Assembly (NCBI GenBank): GCA_028829895.1
Contig: CM054178.1
Coordinates: 105,807,558-105,871,557, forward strand
DNA: 64,000 nucleotides
Origin: Sinotaia quadrata
Lineage: Eukaryota > Mollusca > Gastropoda > Architaenioglossa > Viviparidae
Reading direction: 5' to 3'
This document shows positions 12,708 to 24,009 of the stretch, piece by piece. The notes below the pieces were generated by a model that made no database searches, was not told the origin of the DNA, and saw nothing but the letters and a program-made list of their open reading frames with translations. Both the position numbers and the translations under genes were made by a program. Each line of letters opens with the position of its first letter. The first letter of the stretch is position 1.

Positions 12708-12812
12708 TTAGAGAGAGAGAGAGAGAGGGAGGATATAAAAGAGAGAGTCTTGGACAACAAGCACTGGTTACCCCCTCCCTCTCCCTCCCTCTCCCTCCCT
12801 CTCCCCCCTCTC
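12708..12812. repeat. (GA)n and (CTCCCT)n simple repeats
   Basis: GA run at about 12709-12727, then a pyrimidine tract of CTCCCT hexamers at 12771-12811. The tract forms part of family C copy 1. Confidence 0.9.
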
Positions 12813-12870
12813 CAAACGCGAAAGCGGTGGAAGCCGGAAGCGTTCCCCACATTAACAACAACAAGCACTG
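12735..12870 (-). repeat. Dispersed repeat family C, copy 1
   Basis: This segment resembles 36195-36292. Both have a pyrimidine tract (CCCCTCTCC), then CGCGAAAGC, then GAAG, CCCC and ACATT. On the minus strand both keep a reading frame translating to VVNVGxxSGF followed by Gly/Arg-rich residues, with most differences at third positions. The element class is unknown. Confidence 0.5.
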
Positions 12871-12874
12871 GTCA

Positions 12875-13795
12875 GTCAGAGCTGAAATCTAGGGAAACCC
12901 ACCATATAACCATAAACATTTTTGCGCTAATAGACTGCCACCTGACCAAGATGATGGTCTTCATGGCACCAAGCATGGGAAACCAGTTGGAAAAAAACAA
13001 TATTGTATTTGCAAATTTAATGAAACCCATATGACAAAAGAGAATAAGTACACACAAATAGTCTGAAGTCACCACTTTCAGCTTCTATGCAAAGGGGAAT
13101 GTCCGTTTTAACCACATTACAGTTAAGGAAACAGATAGAAAAGAAAAACTTTGACTAAGAAAAAAGGATAGGAGGAAAGAATTGATCTTCTTCCACAGTA
13201 TGTAAAGAAATAACCCTAAAGAAAGGTATGTATCAATGTTATCATTTTACAGAGAGAGTGAGTTTTAAATCTGCATTAATGAACATTCTGTTATATGATA
13301 CGTTAGCTGAAAATTGTGAACATCGGAATAGCCCAACATCACAAATGAATTGCCATGTATAGGATAAAATATTTAAAGCTGCAAATAAAATTATTGCAAT
13401 GTTTGGGGGTTTGTTTTGGAGGTGATCAAAGTGCTTTCCTGAAAGGGCAATGGGGTTCAAGGGAGGTCATCCTGTCCCGAAAGATTTTGTACCTAAACAA
13501 GAAGTTAAGTGTTCACATCACAGTTTAACTATGAGAGATTTTCATAGAAAAGAATATCAGTGGAGTTTGTGGGATATAAAGGTGAAACACTTCTCCTACT
13601 AACTTATGTAATGTGACCACTAATCCCAATAGGACTCATACCCTGGAGATCTATTCACCGAAGTCAGGAATACTTAATGTCTAGAAAGCTACTCTCAGAC
13701 ATAGAACATTTTTACATTTTTTGCAGTGATAGTTAGCTGTTCTTGTGATTGATTTGGGTTGCATCCCTAAAAAATAATAAACAGCAATTTATATT
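12875..13795. other. Non-coding stretch
   Basis: Contains short ORFs only. No repeat unit or known element was recognised. Confidence 0.45.
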
Positions 13796-13799
13796 TCTG

Positions 13800-14190
13800 T
13801 GAGAAGCACATCTCCCTACTTATAAATCTTGGCGCATATCTGTATGCATTTGGCGTATAATTTCTATATCTGTAGGAACCTCAAATCACTGTGTTTGCCT
13901 TTATTAGAATCTGTCACCCCACGCATAAATCCCGGTATTCCTATCTTTTGTTGGAACTTCACCATCCACGCACAGATTGAGGTGTTTATAAATCTTTTAT
14001 TGCCACCCGATACACATATTGAAGTGCTGATATCTCTGCAGAACATCACAGCCTGATGTACTGGTCATGGTATTTACATTTATGTTATACTCGTCCTCCC
14101 TCGAGGTTTTATAAATCTGTTAAAACCTCACTGCAGCACGCACAAATCAGTGCTTTATAAATCTGTTAGAACCGCAGCTCCGTACGACAG
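13800..14190. repeat. Degenerate tandem repeat, unit about 55 bp
   Basis: TATAAATCTGTTAGAACC-like words recur at irregular spacing of about 50-60 bases together with CACGCACAAATC-like words. It is heavily diverged. Confidence 0.55.
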
Positions 14191-14427
14191 AATATGGTGT
14201 GAGGCCTACGCATGTGAAGGGCCAAAACAGGTCGGTACATAAGGTGAAGTACGTGACAAAATAAGTGAGAACACTCAACAGCGCGTTCAGTTTGCGCATC
14301 ACCAGCAGGTTCATAATTTTGACTTGAACAGGAAGACACAAGAAGATGCAAGTAGATACGGTATACACAGATTGATACGGGTACATGATTTTTTCTACAC
14401 ATTTATTTCAACTTCGGGCATGTGAGA

Positions 14428-14439
14428 CCCCCCCCCCCC
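14428..14439. repeat. Poly-C tract
   Basis: Run of 12 C. Confidence 0.95.
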
Positions 14440-14569
14440 AAATTGTTGTTTTTATCCGAACAGTCGCCATCCAACAATACAAAAAAGCAATAATCGGTGG
14501 CGCTTAATATCACTGTGCATGCAATTCAGCAATGCAAGACGCAATGATCTGCAGCGCTAAGTTGCACTC

Positions 14570-14985
14570 AGCTCAGACAGAAATGAAATAATATCTCAGA
14601 CAAGACTAAAATAACAGCTCAGACAGAAAAAAACATCTCGGACAGGCCTGAAATAACATTTCAGACAGGTATGTAAGAACATCACAGAATTCATAAAATA
14701 ACAGCTCAGACAGGAATGAAATAACAGCTCAGATATACATGTTTGTGAAAGAATAGTTCAGATAGGTGTGAAAGAGCACTTCAGACAGCTGAAATAAGTC
14801 AAATCTGTGTGAAAAACAGCTCAGACAGGTGTAAAAGAACAGTTCGGACAGGTGTGAAAGAACGTATCAGACAGGTGTGCAAGAAAAGTTCAGACAGGAC
14901 TAAAATAAGTAAGAAAGGTGTGAAAGAACAGTTCAGACAGGTATAAAAAGAACAGTTCAGATATGTGTGAAAAAACATTTAAAGC
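14570..14985. repeat. 23/24-bp minisatellite, about 16 copies
   Basis: The unit is CAGTTCAGACAGGTGTGAAAGAA with variable length. TCAGACAGG recurs at 14821, 14844 (TCGGACAGG) and 14867. The left copies are the most diverged. Confidence 0.85.
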
Positions 14986-15065
14986 ATAATTAGAATAATT
15001 CTGCTGATATTTTTTTAATATATAAAAATCAACACCAACAAAAATTATTCTAATTATGGCTTTAA
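14978..15065. repeat. Inverted repeat, 22-23-bp arms, MITE-like
   Basis: The left arm at 14978-15000 (TTTAAAGCATAATTAGAATAATT) is matched, with one extra base, by the reverse complement of 15043-15065. The spacer of about 42 bp is AT-rich. It could be a small foldback element or a chance hairpin at the end of the 23-bp array. Confidence 0.75.
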
Positions 15066-15109
15066 GTAGACGATTGCAAAACTGAATGATAAGGATTTTT
15101 TCTGCTTCT

Positions 15110-15123
15110 CCCCCCCCCCCCCC
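15110..15123. repeat. Poly-C tract
   Basis: Run of 14 C. Confidence 0.95.
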
Positions 15124-15352
15124 AGTCCCACTCCATTGCCTCGCTTTCTATAAATGCGCAGTTTTGAATCTATTTTAAGCGGTTTGAGTCCTTTGCTAAT
15201 TCTCCAGTTACACACACTGGAAGAGAGTCTCTATTGTAATTATGGGACTTGAAGGCGCAGTTGTCTTGGGGTACATACTAACATTATATATATATAATAA
15301 TCGTTGAATTATTAGTCAGTCCATGTAGAATTGTAGATGGATGCGTGTGTGC

Positions 15353-15353
<1 letters not shown>

Positions 15354-15436
<83 letters not shown>
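15354..15436. repeat. (GT)n-(GA)n compound microsatellite
   Basis: GT run at 15354-15398 switching directly to a GA run at 15401-15436. Confidence 0.97.
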
Positions 15437-15439
<3 letters not shown>

Positions 15440-16190
15440 AGTGATTGACAGAAATAAATTTGGACAGAGAAAAATAAATTCCCATATAAACATTCTAAAT
15501 TTAAAAATAGAAGACAAAGAAACCAATGTAACATTTTAAAATCTGTGAACACTAACTCTTTTCTAAAAGTCTGTATTAAAACAGTAAAATATGTTCCCAT
15601 ACTACAACTAAATCCGATAACATACCAAAATGTGAACGGAACAAATAAAAATAAAATGTTGTGCGATCTATGAACATTATGTAAATAACTAAAATCAACC
15701 TTTGGTTAACATTCTTTCATTTTTGGCAGCATATTATAAAGGTTCATCCAATAAAATACTCCCATGGAATGCAACTTGCACACAAAGACTGCCTCGGAAT
15801 AGTCTAATTTGGAATAAAGAGCGTATTAAGCAGGAACAAGCCGATATTTCCTCATTTTAATTAAACTTCGAGCGCAGACGTCTTTCAAACAGCATGCTAT
15901 AATTGAGTTTGATTTCATGTCTCTGCATACTTCCAAGGAAATCTTTACGCATGCGTCATAAGCTCCAAAGTCACTGCATGACTTGTTTACATTTGACATT
16001 CCATCGTGCTGTCTATGTCAGGTGCCAGAATACGTTTGAAAATACCTGCGCACAAGGACAAGCAAACTAACAAACCTAATAAACAAAAACATTGCACTAA
16101 ATTCTCACAGCCATTTTATCATACGAGGAAAGGTTCGTGCCAAGTATTGAAAATATTGATTCGGAACTCAGTCTATTTAATTTCTATGTG
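15440..16190. other. AT-rich non-coding stretch
   Basis: No coding or repeat structure was recognised. Confidence 0.45.
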
Positions 16191-16192
16191 TT

Positions 16193-16360
16193 GTGTATGT
16201 GTGTGTGTGCGCACGTGAGTGAGAGAGAGTGTGTGTGTGTGCACGAATTGTGTGCGTGCTCACACGAGTGCATGTATGCATCAGAAAGAGAGAAGAGAGG
16301 TAGAGAAAGAGTGAGTAAAACAAGAGAAAGCGAAGAAGAGATAAAGAGAGAAAAGCTGAG
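16193..16360. repeat. GT-rich then GA-rich low-complexity DNA
   Basis: Interrupted GT words (16193-16260) grade into GAGA-rich purine sequence up to 16360. Confidence 0.85.
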
Positions 16361-16364
16361 CTTT

Positions 16365-17155
16365 TGCGGGTAGATTAATTATTCTTTGCAGGGTTCTCAA
16401 AGGCAATATCGTTGAGAAACAAAAATTTTCGCTGTTGTTGTACGTGAATATACATGTATGTGTATGTGTGTGTATTTGTGTCTGTTTAGAGATTCGAACT
16501 GCAATAGTCCCCTTGCCACATAAAAAACAGGAGCGGAACTTTTTAAAAACAATATTACTGTGGTGTGGGGGTTTAAGAAAGATGCTTGTAAAGATTTAAT
16601 CACATTTAAATCCTAACGTAGCCAAAGACTCCCACCACACTTTCGTATTGCCAGGTGTCATCAAGTATTTGAAGGTATTCTAAATATTAATAATCTAAAT
16701 ATTAAAAACGGCTACGAACCCCCCACAAATCCCAACCTGACATAAAGGCGATGACAACAGTTAAAAGGAAAACGTAAATACTTGTAAACTTAGGGATAGA
16801 TGAAAACTTTATAGAAATGAAGTAATGATGGAGAAAAATCAAGATGACACGAGAGCATTCTGACAGTTCAATAATTGCATAGTGTTTATTTTATAATACG
16901 GGGTAAGTGTCTTTTTGTCTGTTTAGTTAAACTTGTCAGGCTGTCGGTTTTAAGACAGCTTGGCAGTTTTTTGCATGGGCCTGGTCAGCAGTCTGGCACA
17001 GCTTAGGCTTTGCATCAATTGAGAGATTCAGCCATCCAGAGCCTTTTCGGAGATTGCTCAGTAGGGCACAAGGAAATGGTAGGGAATTGGCATACAGGGT
17101 GCTAATAGAGTGCCGATTCAAACAACAGAACACTCTGCCCCTAAATTTCTAGTAG
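16365..17155. other. Non-coding stretch
   Basis: Unique-looking. No gene or known repeat was seen. Confidence 0.45.
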
Positions 17156-17158
17156 ACA

Positions 17159-17725
17159 CTAAAAAATGACTAAAGTGATAACTGACGCGCCTGATGCACG
17201 TGATTCATACGTAAAAGAACGGGAGAGGACATATGATAGATGAGTGAAAGAAGAACTAAAAAAGAATGAATTGAAATAACAAATACACATACATGAATAT
17301 AATAAATGCACACAAGTATAATCATAGCCCAGTACAATCGTAAGATCAACACGACTGACTTTTCCAGACAAAAACCTTTTTGATAGTGGGATTTTTGAAC
17401 GTTGTTTCTCTGGCAAGGGCAGGGTGGACTCTGATCTTTGAGGCTGATTTTGGTGTGCAAATAGGCAGACTGTTCCAGTCACATGGTCAGTCAGACTAAA
17501 TATTTGGCGAATTATTACAACTTGACCTACTAGGTCGGCCAAGATTGCATAATATTACCAGCGATCGTCATGGCCTTCGCTCAAGAGATGAGCGAGCTAA
17601 CCGGATGATTTAAATCGCAAGATCTGAAGTCGAGCCCGCTTTGACGATCTAACAGTTTTTTGAGAAGCCCTGGAATTAGTGGAAATCTGAAGATAAATGA
17701 ATGAAGTGTTAGCAGACAACACCTT
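17159..17725 (-). repeat. Dispersed repeat family A, copy 1
   Basis: On the minus strand this matches 51885-52440 along its length and the first part of 26250-27200. Shared landmarks in order are TTCATTCATxxxTCTTCAGATT, GGCTTCTxAAAAA, CATGACG, CTAGTAGGTCA, GGTTGTAATAATTC, ATATTTAGTCTGACTGACC and, far downstream, ATCATATGT. The middle is open and reads GQVVIIxQIFSxTDxVT in all three copies. This copy has about 50 extra bases near 17580-17630 that are absent from copy 3; they include a D-arm-like GCTC..GAGC hairpin and a weak B-box-like TCGAGCCC. It could be a non-autonomous transposon or an old gene fragment. The family is not recognised. Confidence 0.7.
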
Positions 17726-17726
17726 G

Positions 17727-17732
<6 letters not shown>

Positions 17733-17759
<27 letters not shown>
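17733..17759. repeat. (GT)n microsatellite
   Basis: About 13 GT units at the outer edge of family A copy 1. Confidence 0.95.
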
Positions 17760-18011
17760 ATCGTTTTATAACAAACAGTGAGCAGGTTGCATATATTTCT
17801 GCCGGTGTTTTTACTTAACAATCAAGAAATTGATTATATATATATATCGATTTATAATAAAATGTGAACAGGTTGCAAATGTATCTGGCGGTGTATTTCC
17901 ACATGAAACCACATTCAAATAATTTTAATATTTATAGTCTTATATCCTAACACACAATACAATAGAATATGTCAATACAAATCACAGGAAGCTCTTATCA
18001 GAGAACAGAAA

Positions 18012-18158
18012 TGGAGTTTCCCCAAAGTTCTTCCACTGCACTTCGCACAGTCTCAGGATGGTCCAATGGTATCTGTTCATTTCTTGAGTCAGTACCTCTA
18101 CCTTTCCAGGCCTTCTTAATGTTCTAATGCTCCACGTACCAATGCTGATGTTGTCTCT
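18012..18158 (-). pseudogene. LINE endonuclease fragment, CFDP2-like
   Basis: About 49 codons on the minus strand read as the N-terminal part of an apurinic-type endonuclease domain of the kind annotated as craniofacial development protein 2-like in animal genomes: ISIGTWSIRTLRRPGKVE, then EMNRYHWTIL, then LCEVQWKNFGET. In the family this domain nicks target DNA for target-primed reverse transcription. The metal-binding Glu of the LCExxW motif is kept. The Asn normally found in the TWNVRT motif is Ser here. Similarity stops on both sides: no further endonuclease motifs and no reverse transcriptase follow downstream, and the upstream residues do not fit. It is a short dead fragment of a non-LTR retrotransposon. 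Confidence 0.85.
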
Positions 18159-18209
18159 GGTGTGTGAAAGGAGTGTTAGAAAAAATACTAAGAACACTTT
18201 GTCATACAT

Positions 18210-19375
18210 TCGTAGACTTTAAGGAAAAGCTCCCCGATTTTTCCAAATATATGCACAGAAAGTAGTTTTAATTCTTCCCACTTAATAAATATATATATTT
18301 TCAATCAGACTATCACATCACAGACTGAATTATTCTAGTTTCGATTGTAGTTTCAAGGTCGATTCAAAGTGCCATTCTATGCGAAAGAGGTATCCTTCTC
18401 GTCGCGAGGTTTGAAGAAAAAAGTATGCATTGGCTTGGACCCTCTTAGTCGAGGTATCCAATTGCCAAAGCGCGAAGATTCAGTTTTATTTGTCAGAAAG
18501 ATTACCTCGAATTTAGGCTGACCTCCAATCTCCCCCCCTCCCAAACACACACAAACAGTATCCCGTTATTAACGTGTCTGGTCTTCCCTCACAGGCAACG
18601 CCAGACAGCAGGCCTGGTCTGTGAAAACTAAGACAAGAATGGAATGCTTTCATGATATATCGGCAGATAATCGCGTTTCCTATTCTGTCTGGATTTATCT
18701 GTGCTGAGTGGGGATTGATATATTAATTACTGTCTATGATTGCAAAAGTATGACATAACTCAACCGATAAGCTGCCCCACAATGGGAGTAAAACATCAGT
18801 GAATTCGTATATAATTCATTAAAAAGAAATCTGTTTGGAAAAAATGCAGGCGGATTTTCCGTATAGATTTGGTTTTACTATCTTTCTATGACCATGGATC
18901 TGTTTTATTCATAAAGCTATATGTGCAACGTCATAAACACTCGAGACGGTTAAACTAAGCTGCAGAATGAAGAAAAAACAAAAACGATTCAATGAAGAAC
19001 TACAGTTAATGTTTCTTGCTGTTCCTCTAGTTAAAGACACTCTAGCTGCTGAATGAACACGTTGAAATAGCAGTTGATTGTACAGAGTGTTAATTTTATA
19101 CTAATACTGCCTTCGTACATATTTCATTTGAATAAACTGAAGCCAATCTGTCGCTATTCAAAGTTATAAATATCATTGCCCTCCATGTCAATGCACTCAC
19201 GTGATGAGGATGAGAATGAATGACACAAATGTCTTTATCCAGCGAGGATATAAATAGGTTTACGATAAATTCGTGTACAAATGACTTTGTAATCATTGAT
19301 GTAATACACCGTAGAATAACTGGATGTGCACTTCAGAGCCGTCAAGTAATCCAGTGCAAGTGCTGATGGTTTCCT
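18210..19375. other. Non-coding stretch
   Basis: AT-rich, with short ORFs only. Nothing recognisable after the LINE fragment. Confidence 0.45.
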
Positions 19376-19380
19376 CCGTA

Positions 19381-19988
19381 CCCCTGATCTCTATTATCCC
19401 TTGCAGAGACGTTACAGTAGTCTGTCGTTTCCCACTCGCCCCTGATCTCTGTTATCCCTTGTAGAGACGTTACAGTAGTCTGTCGTTTCCCACTCGCCCC
19501 TGATCTCTGTTATCCCTTGTAGAGACGTTACAGTGCAGTAGTCTGTCGTTTCCCACTCGCCCCTGATCTCTGTTATCCCTTGTAGAGACGTTACAGTGCA
19601 GTAGTCTGTCGTTTCCCACTCGCCCCTGATCTCTATTATCCCTTGTAGAGACGTTACAGTGCAGTAGTCTGTCGTTTCCCACTCGCCCCTCATCATCTCT
19701 ATTATCCCTTGCAGAGACGTTACAGTAGTCTGTCGTTTCCCACTTGCCCCTGATCTCTGTTATTCCTCGCAGAGACGTTACAGTGCAGTAGTCTGTAGTT
19801 TCCCACTTGCCCCTGATCTCTGTTATCCCTCGCAGAGACGTTACAGTGCAGTAGTCTATAGTTTCCCACTTGCCCCTGATCTCTGTTATCCCTCGCAGAG
19901 ACGTTACAGTGCAGTAGTCTGTAGTTTCCCACTTGCCCCTGATCTCTGTTATCCCTCGCAGAGACGTTACAGTGCAGTAGTCTGTAGT
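19381..19988. repeat. 58/63-bp minisatellite, about 10 copies
   Basis: The unit is CCTGATCTCTGTTATCCCT followed by AGAGACGTTACAG, TAGTCTGTCGTTTCCCAC and a short link. TGATCTCT at 19443, 19501, 19564 and 19627 shows 58- and 63-bp units, the difference being a 5-base GTGCA present or absent. Left copies carry CTCGCC and TTGTAGAG; right copies carry CTTGCC and CTCGCAGAG. The two sub-types occupy separate halves. Because 63 is a multiple of 3, a 184-codon minus-strand ORF results; it is not a gene. Confidence 0.95.
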
Positions 19989-19989
19989 A

Positions 19990-20725
19990 CGTAGTATGTC
20001 ATAACTATTAACTCTAAATAACAACTGACAACTATTATATATTCAGCAGAGCAGAATAATTTACATTTGAAAATGAGTACAAGTTCAAAGGATAATTCTA
20101 TAAAGAATGTAACTCGTAATCATTTCTTTTAAATAAAAAAACATTTTGATAAAATTATATGAAATTTCTCTAATCTTCCAATATACTTCTTAATTAATAA
20201 ACAAGGCCGATATCCAGTTAAATTTCAATTGCTAGGACAATTTCTAGTTAAATTTAAATTAGTTTAACAAATAATGCATATATATTATATATTAAAATAA
20301 GTATCATATATTGAAAAGCAATACGTCTTTAATACACGAAATGACATACTGAGTAGTCTTTGAAATGTATTTAATAAAATGTCTTTGCTCCAATATTCAA
20401 ATTAAGTCAAGCCAACCTTTTACATTAAGTAACCATAACGATATGCACATTATCTGCAGTGCTGATGCAATCAATTTACATTGAAAGGGCTTCTCGGGTA
20501 ATTAATATATGAAAGAGGGTCAAATATTGACCTGACCTATTTGATTAAAAGGAATCGTTGCGGCTTTTCCTCAGACTCGTATATAGTGTGTTTCTTTTTG
20601 TCGAAACTGTCAAATAGGTTTTAAATATTGTAACTTTAAGTAAAAGTATTCAGATAACTTATTCGATTCCTGTTGAGCCCCGACCCCCTACCCCCCACCG
20701 ACCCCACGAACCGCCGCACAGATAA
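19990..20725. other. AT-rich non-coding stretch
   Basis: Very A+T rich between about 20020 and 20400. No gene was seen. Confidence 0.5.
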
Positions 20726-20732
20726 GTACGCC

Positions 20733-20915
20733 AATAATACACTTTTATCAAAGTTTTACTCAACAAAGCCTACTTCATTGAGGAAAATTCAAGTTAGGCC
20801 GTTATTACACATTTATCAAAGTTTTACTCAACAAAGCCTGCTTCACTGTCGAACATTCAAGTTAAACCTATACTACATTTATTGCAAAGTTTTACACAGC
20901 AAAGTCTTCTTGGCT
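20733..20915. repeat. About 68-bp tandem repeat, 3 copies
   Basis: CAAAGTTTTACTCAACAAAG followed by CTTCATTG/CTTCACTG and ATTCAAGTTA recurs three times. A looser GCAAAGCCT word continues to about 21130. Confidence 0.8.
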
Positions 20916-21150
20916 CGCAAAGTGAGATTGGTTTCAAAAGTATGATTAGCTCGCAAAACCTGTATGTCTTGCAAAGCCTAAAATTGGTTCAAAAAAGCAA
21001 AGCCTGATTGTTCCTCCAAACCTGTGGGCCACAAAACCTATGCAGCTGTAAAAGCTTGTTTGTATCCCAAGCATGTTATGGACTTGCAAAGCCTCACTGA
21101 CTTTCAAACGCCGCCATAGATTGCAAAACGTCCACGTGGTTCGCGGCATC

Positions 21151-21176
21151 AAAAAAAAAAAAAAAAAAAAAAAAAA
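21151..21176. repeat. Poly-A tract
   Basis: 26 A in a row. It could mark the 3' end of a retroposed copy, but no element body was recognised to its left. Confidence 0.9.
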
Positions 21177-21179
21177 GGT

Positions 21180-22029
21180 GGCTCAGAAAATCTGATTGCC
21201 TCGCAAATCTTTTACCGGAGACGAATAGACAGGCTCAAAAATTAAAGTTCGTGTTATTTCAAATTTACTTTTACAAACTTTTCAATATTTTCTTAAATAA
21301 GGAAGAATTTTAAGTCTATTTTAGAATCTATCTGTTAATATTTTCTGTCGCAATAAGGAATAGCTTTGTCTTACATTAACTAAGAAGTGAAACAGATAAC
21401 GGAGTTTTTAGAGAAAATTTGAAGGTGTTCTAGATCTGCTGACAGAAACAAAATGTATCAACTGTCTCCGAATAATAAATCCCCAAACTAAAATAAAATT
21501 TGCAAACTAAAGTATACAAGTCAGTGAATATAACAGTTTAATCTGAATGGATAACGTCACGAAAGAGGAGAACGGCATAAAATAACGAATTCTTTCGGAG
21601 AAAACAAACAGAAACAAAGCTTACACCATAACAATAAATATGTCAACAAAACTTTATTGCAGAATATTTGAAAAGATTCTGTTCTTTAACAAAAATATAT
21701 TATGTTTACTGAATTTCTGCATGTATAAGCGTTGTGTATATATGTTCAAATTCGATTTATTTTCATGGCTTTTGATTCAAACATCAGAGAGAGCTTCACA
21801 AGCAATACGTATGCACGAATTTAACTATATTGTTTGAAGAAATATATACTTTGCTTTTATAAAAAAATAATAATCACGATATTATTCTGGTGATAGTAAA
21901 AACCACGACGTTGTCTCATTATTCACTGTTTAATGTCTGATTTAAGTTACAATGAAACTCTCAAATATAATTGCTTTATTAATTGTATTTTAAACAGGTC
22001 ATCAGTGTTTTCAGGTACTTCTGATTTCT

Positions 22030-22030
<1 letters not shown>
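21180..22030. other. AT-rich non-coding stretch
   Basis: No gene, known element or repeat unit was recognised. Confidence 0.45.

Positions 22031-22037
<7 letters not shown>

Positions 22038-22096
<59 letters not shown>
22038..22096. repeat. (CT)n-(CA)n compound microsatellite
   Basis: CT run at 22038-22076 followed directly by CA to 22096. Confidence 0.97.
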
Positions 22097-22099
22097 CCG

Positions 22100-23034
22100 C
22101 ATACATGGGAATTGTCATAAAATATTCTGCAAGTACCACTCGTCCATAAATGAATTCAGTTGTATACGCAGTTAACAGTGAAAAACTTGACAGTTTTATT
22201 ACATGAACTATTTTACACGACTGATCAATAAAGAAATCTCACAACACGGTGTTATCTACAATCAATCCATCCTGCAGTTCGAACAGAGTAACTTGGTGGC
22301 ATGATTTCATATTTGTGGTCGGTAACTCTCAAATCGTATTTTTAGTCATGCAGAGTCACTCCCCATACTCGTTAAGACTAAACACATGGGCATGACTTTA
22401 GATTGACTTGGATCAATTTGGGATAGCAATCTGTGGCTCCCGTTTGAACCTCCACCCCATCCTCATTATCCAAGTACAAAGAAAAGGCAACATCTCAAAC
22501 TCAAAGGCCAAGATCAGAGAGCCGAGACGTCAAAATGTCATTTACAAAAAGTGCCACACAGGGCCACTAACTAGCTAGCTCGGCAGGGTCAGTGTTAGAT
22601 TTTTGTTTGCTTGTGGGCACGTGGAGAGAATATAATTTTGGGCTTCGTTTTCTGGGTGGAAGCAAAATGTAAACATTTTAATCAAAACTTTCTCAAGTAA
22701 AGCTAAATGAGCGTTCAGCGTGAATACAGTTTGTAAGGTTTGGGATATTAGAGACAAAGACACAGAAAGAAGACGTTAAAAAAATGAAAAAGAGAGAGAA
22801 GCATATGTAATCAATTTATTAACAAAGAAAAGAGTTGGCAAATAAAAAAATGAGTAAACTTTCGAAAAATTCTAAAGAAAGAAAAGATTAAAAATGAAAC
22901 CCGCTCTCCACCTCCGTAAAATGACGAGTCCCTAATTATCTTCCTTTGTAAGCTTACAACCCACTGAACTGCCAAAATGACTGACGTTCATTACACGGGG
23001 AAAGGGCCATTCGACGATTTATGTGAGGACAGAG
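22100..23034. other. Non-coding stretch
   Basis: Slightly more G+C between 22380 and 22560, with no ORF or recognised element. Confidence 0.45.

Positions 23035-23037
<3 letters not shown>

Positions 23038-23078
<41 letters not shown>
23038..23078. repeat. (TC)n microsatellite
   Basis: About 20 TC units followed by broken CA words. Confidence 0.97.
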
Positions 23079-23079
<1 letters not shown>

Positions 23080-23081
<2 letters not shown>

Positions 23082-23540
23082 CGTACACACACATACACAA
23101 TCACACAAACTTAACTTACAGAAATCTAGTAATTTATTAATTTCTGAGCTCTAAAAGTGTGTGCATGTGTGTTCAAGGCATCTAAAGCTCCCTCCGGGGA
23201 ATAAGAGTTATTTATCATGAGTGCTCAGCATAAAAGGGGTCAATATAATTAATTTTATCTTAATTAAAGTTAAGACACGCATCACTCGTTAGCACATCAA
23301 AGGTGAGCATCATGCTAATGTTGGTTCTCTAGGTCTGGGAAGTAGTCGGGATTTTATCCAAAATAATAACTGAATTACAAGAGAAATGCCCAGCATGAAG
23401 ATGCACTTCTGAAAGCGATGATATGCACTGAATGCTTACTAAAGCGGTTTCAAGTGTTACATCATTTCAGGAAGCTAGGAATAACCATCAAACCAAACCT
23501 GCGTACACCGTTAATATAAATATGACTTAGTACATTTCCT
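23080..23540. other. Non-coding stretch
   Basis: No gene or repeat was seen. Confidence 0.45.
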
Positions 23541-23544
23541 CGAC

Positions 23545-23860
23545 TGAATGAATACTACATTCTAGCGGCCAGTGATATCAAGCTGAATGAATAGACTACA
23601 TTCTAGCGGCCAGTGATATCAGTCTGAATGAATAGACTACATTCTAGCGGCCAGTGATATCAGTCTGAATGAATAGACTACATTCTAGCGGCCAGTGATA
23701 TCAAGATGAATGAATACTACATTCTAGCGGCCAGTGATATCAAGCTGAATGAATACTACATTCTAGCGGCCAGTGATATCAAGCTGAATGAATACTACAT
23801 TCTAGATGCCAGTGATATCAATCTGAATGACTAGACTACATTCTAGCGGCCAGTGATGCT
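23545..23860. repeat. 39/41-bp minisatellite, 8 copies
   Basis: TGAATGAATA(GA)CTACATTC followed by TAGCGGCCAGTGATATCA starts at 23545, 23584, 23625 and 23666. The 2-base difference is GA present or absent. Copies with and without GA are clustered rather than mixed. Degenerate TGAATGAATG words extend to about 24005. Confidence 0.93.
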
Positions 23861-24009
23861 AAATAAATGAATGTAATGCACTGCAGGGGTCAGCGGTAGC
23901 AGACTAAATGAATGTACTCATTCCTCAAGTCTGTTGTACGAACTGAATGAATGTTTTGCATCACATTGGCTATTTGTAACATATTTAATGAATAGACCGC
24001 TATTCAATA

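Noticed and set aside
17565..17650. tRNA gene
   Set aside because: A D-arm-like hairpin and a weak B-box-like word are present, but acceptor and anticodon stems do not form. It is treated as extra sequence within family A copy 1.
19470..20024. 184-codon repetitive minus-strand ORF
   Set aside because: Arises from a tandem unit whose length is a multiple of three or compensates between 58 and 63 bp. Divergent unit sub-types do not show codon-position bias, and frames switch between units.
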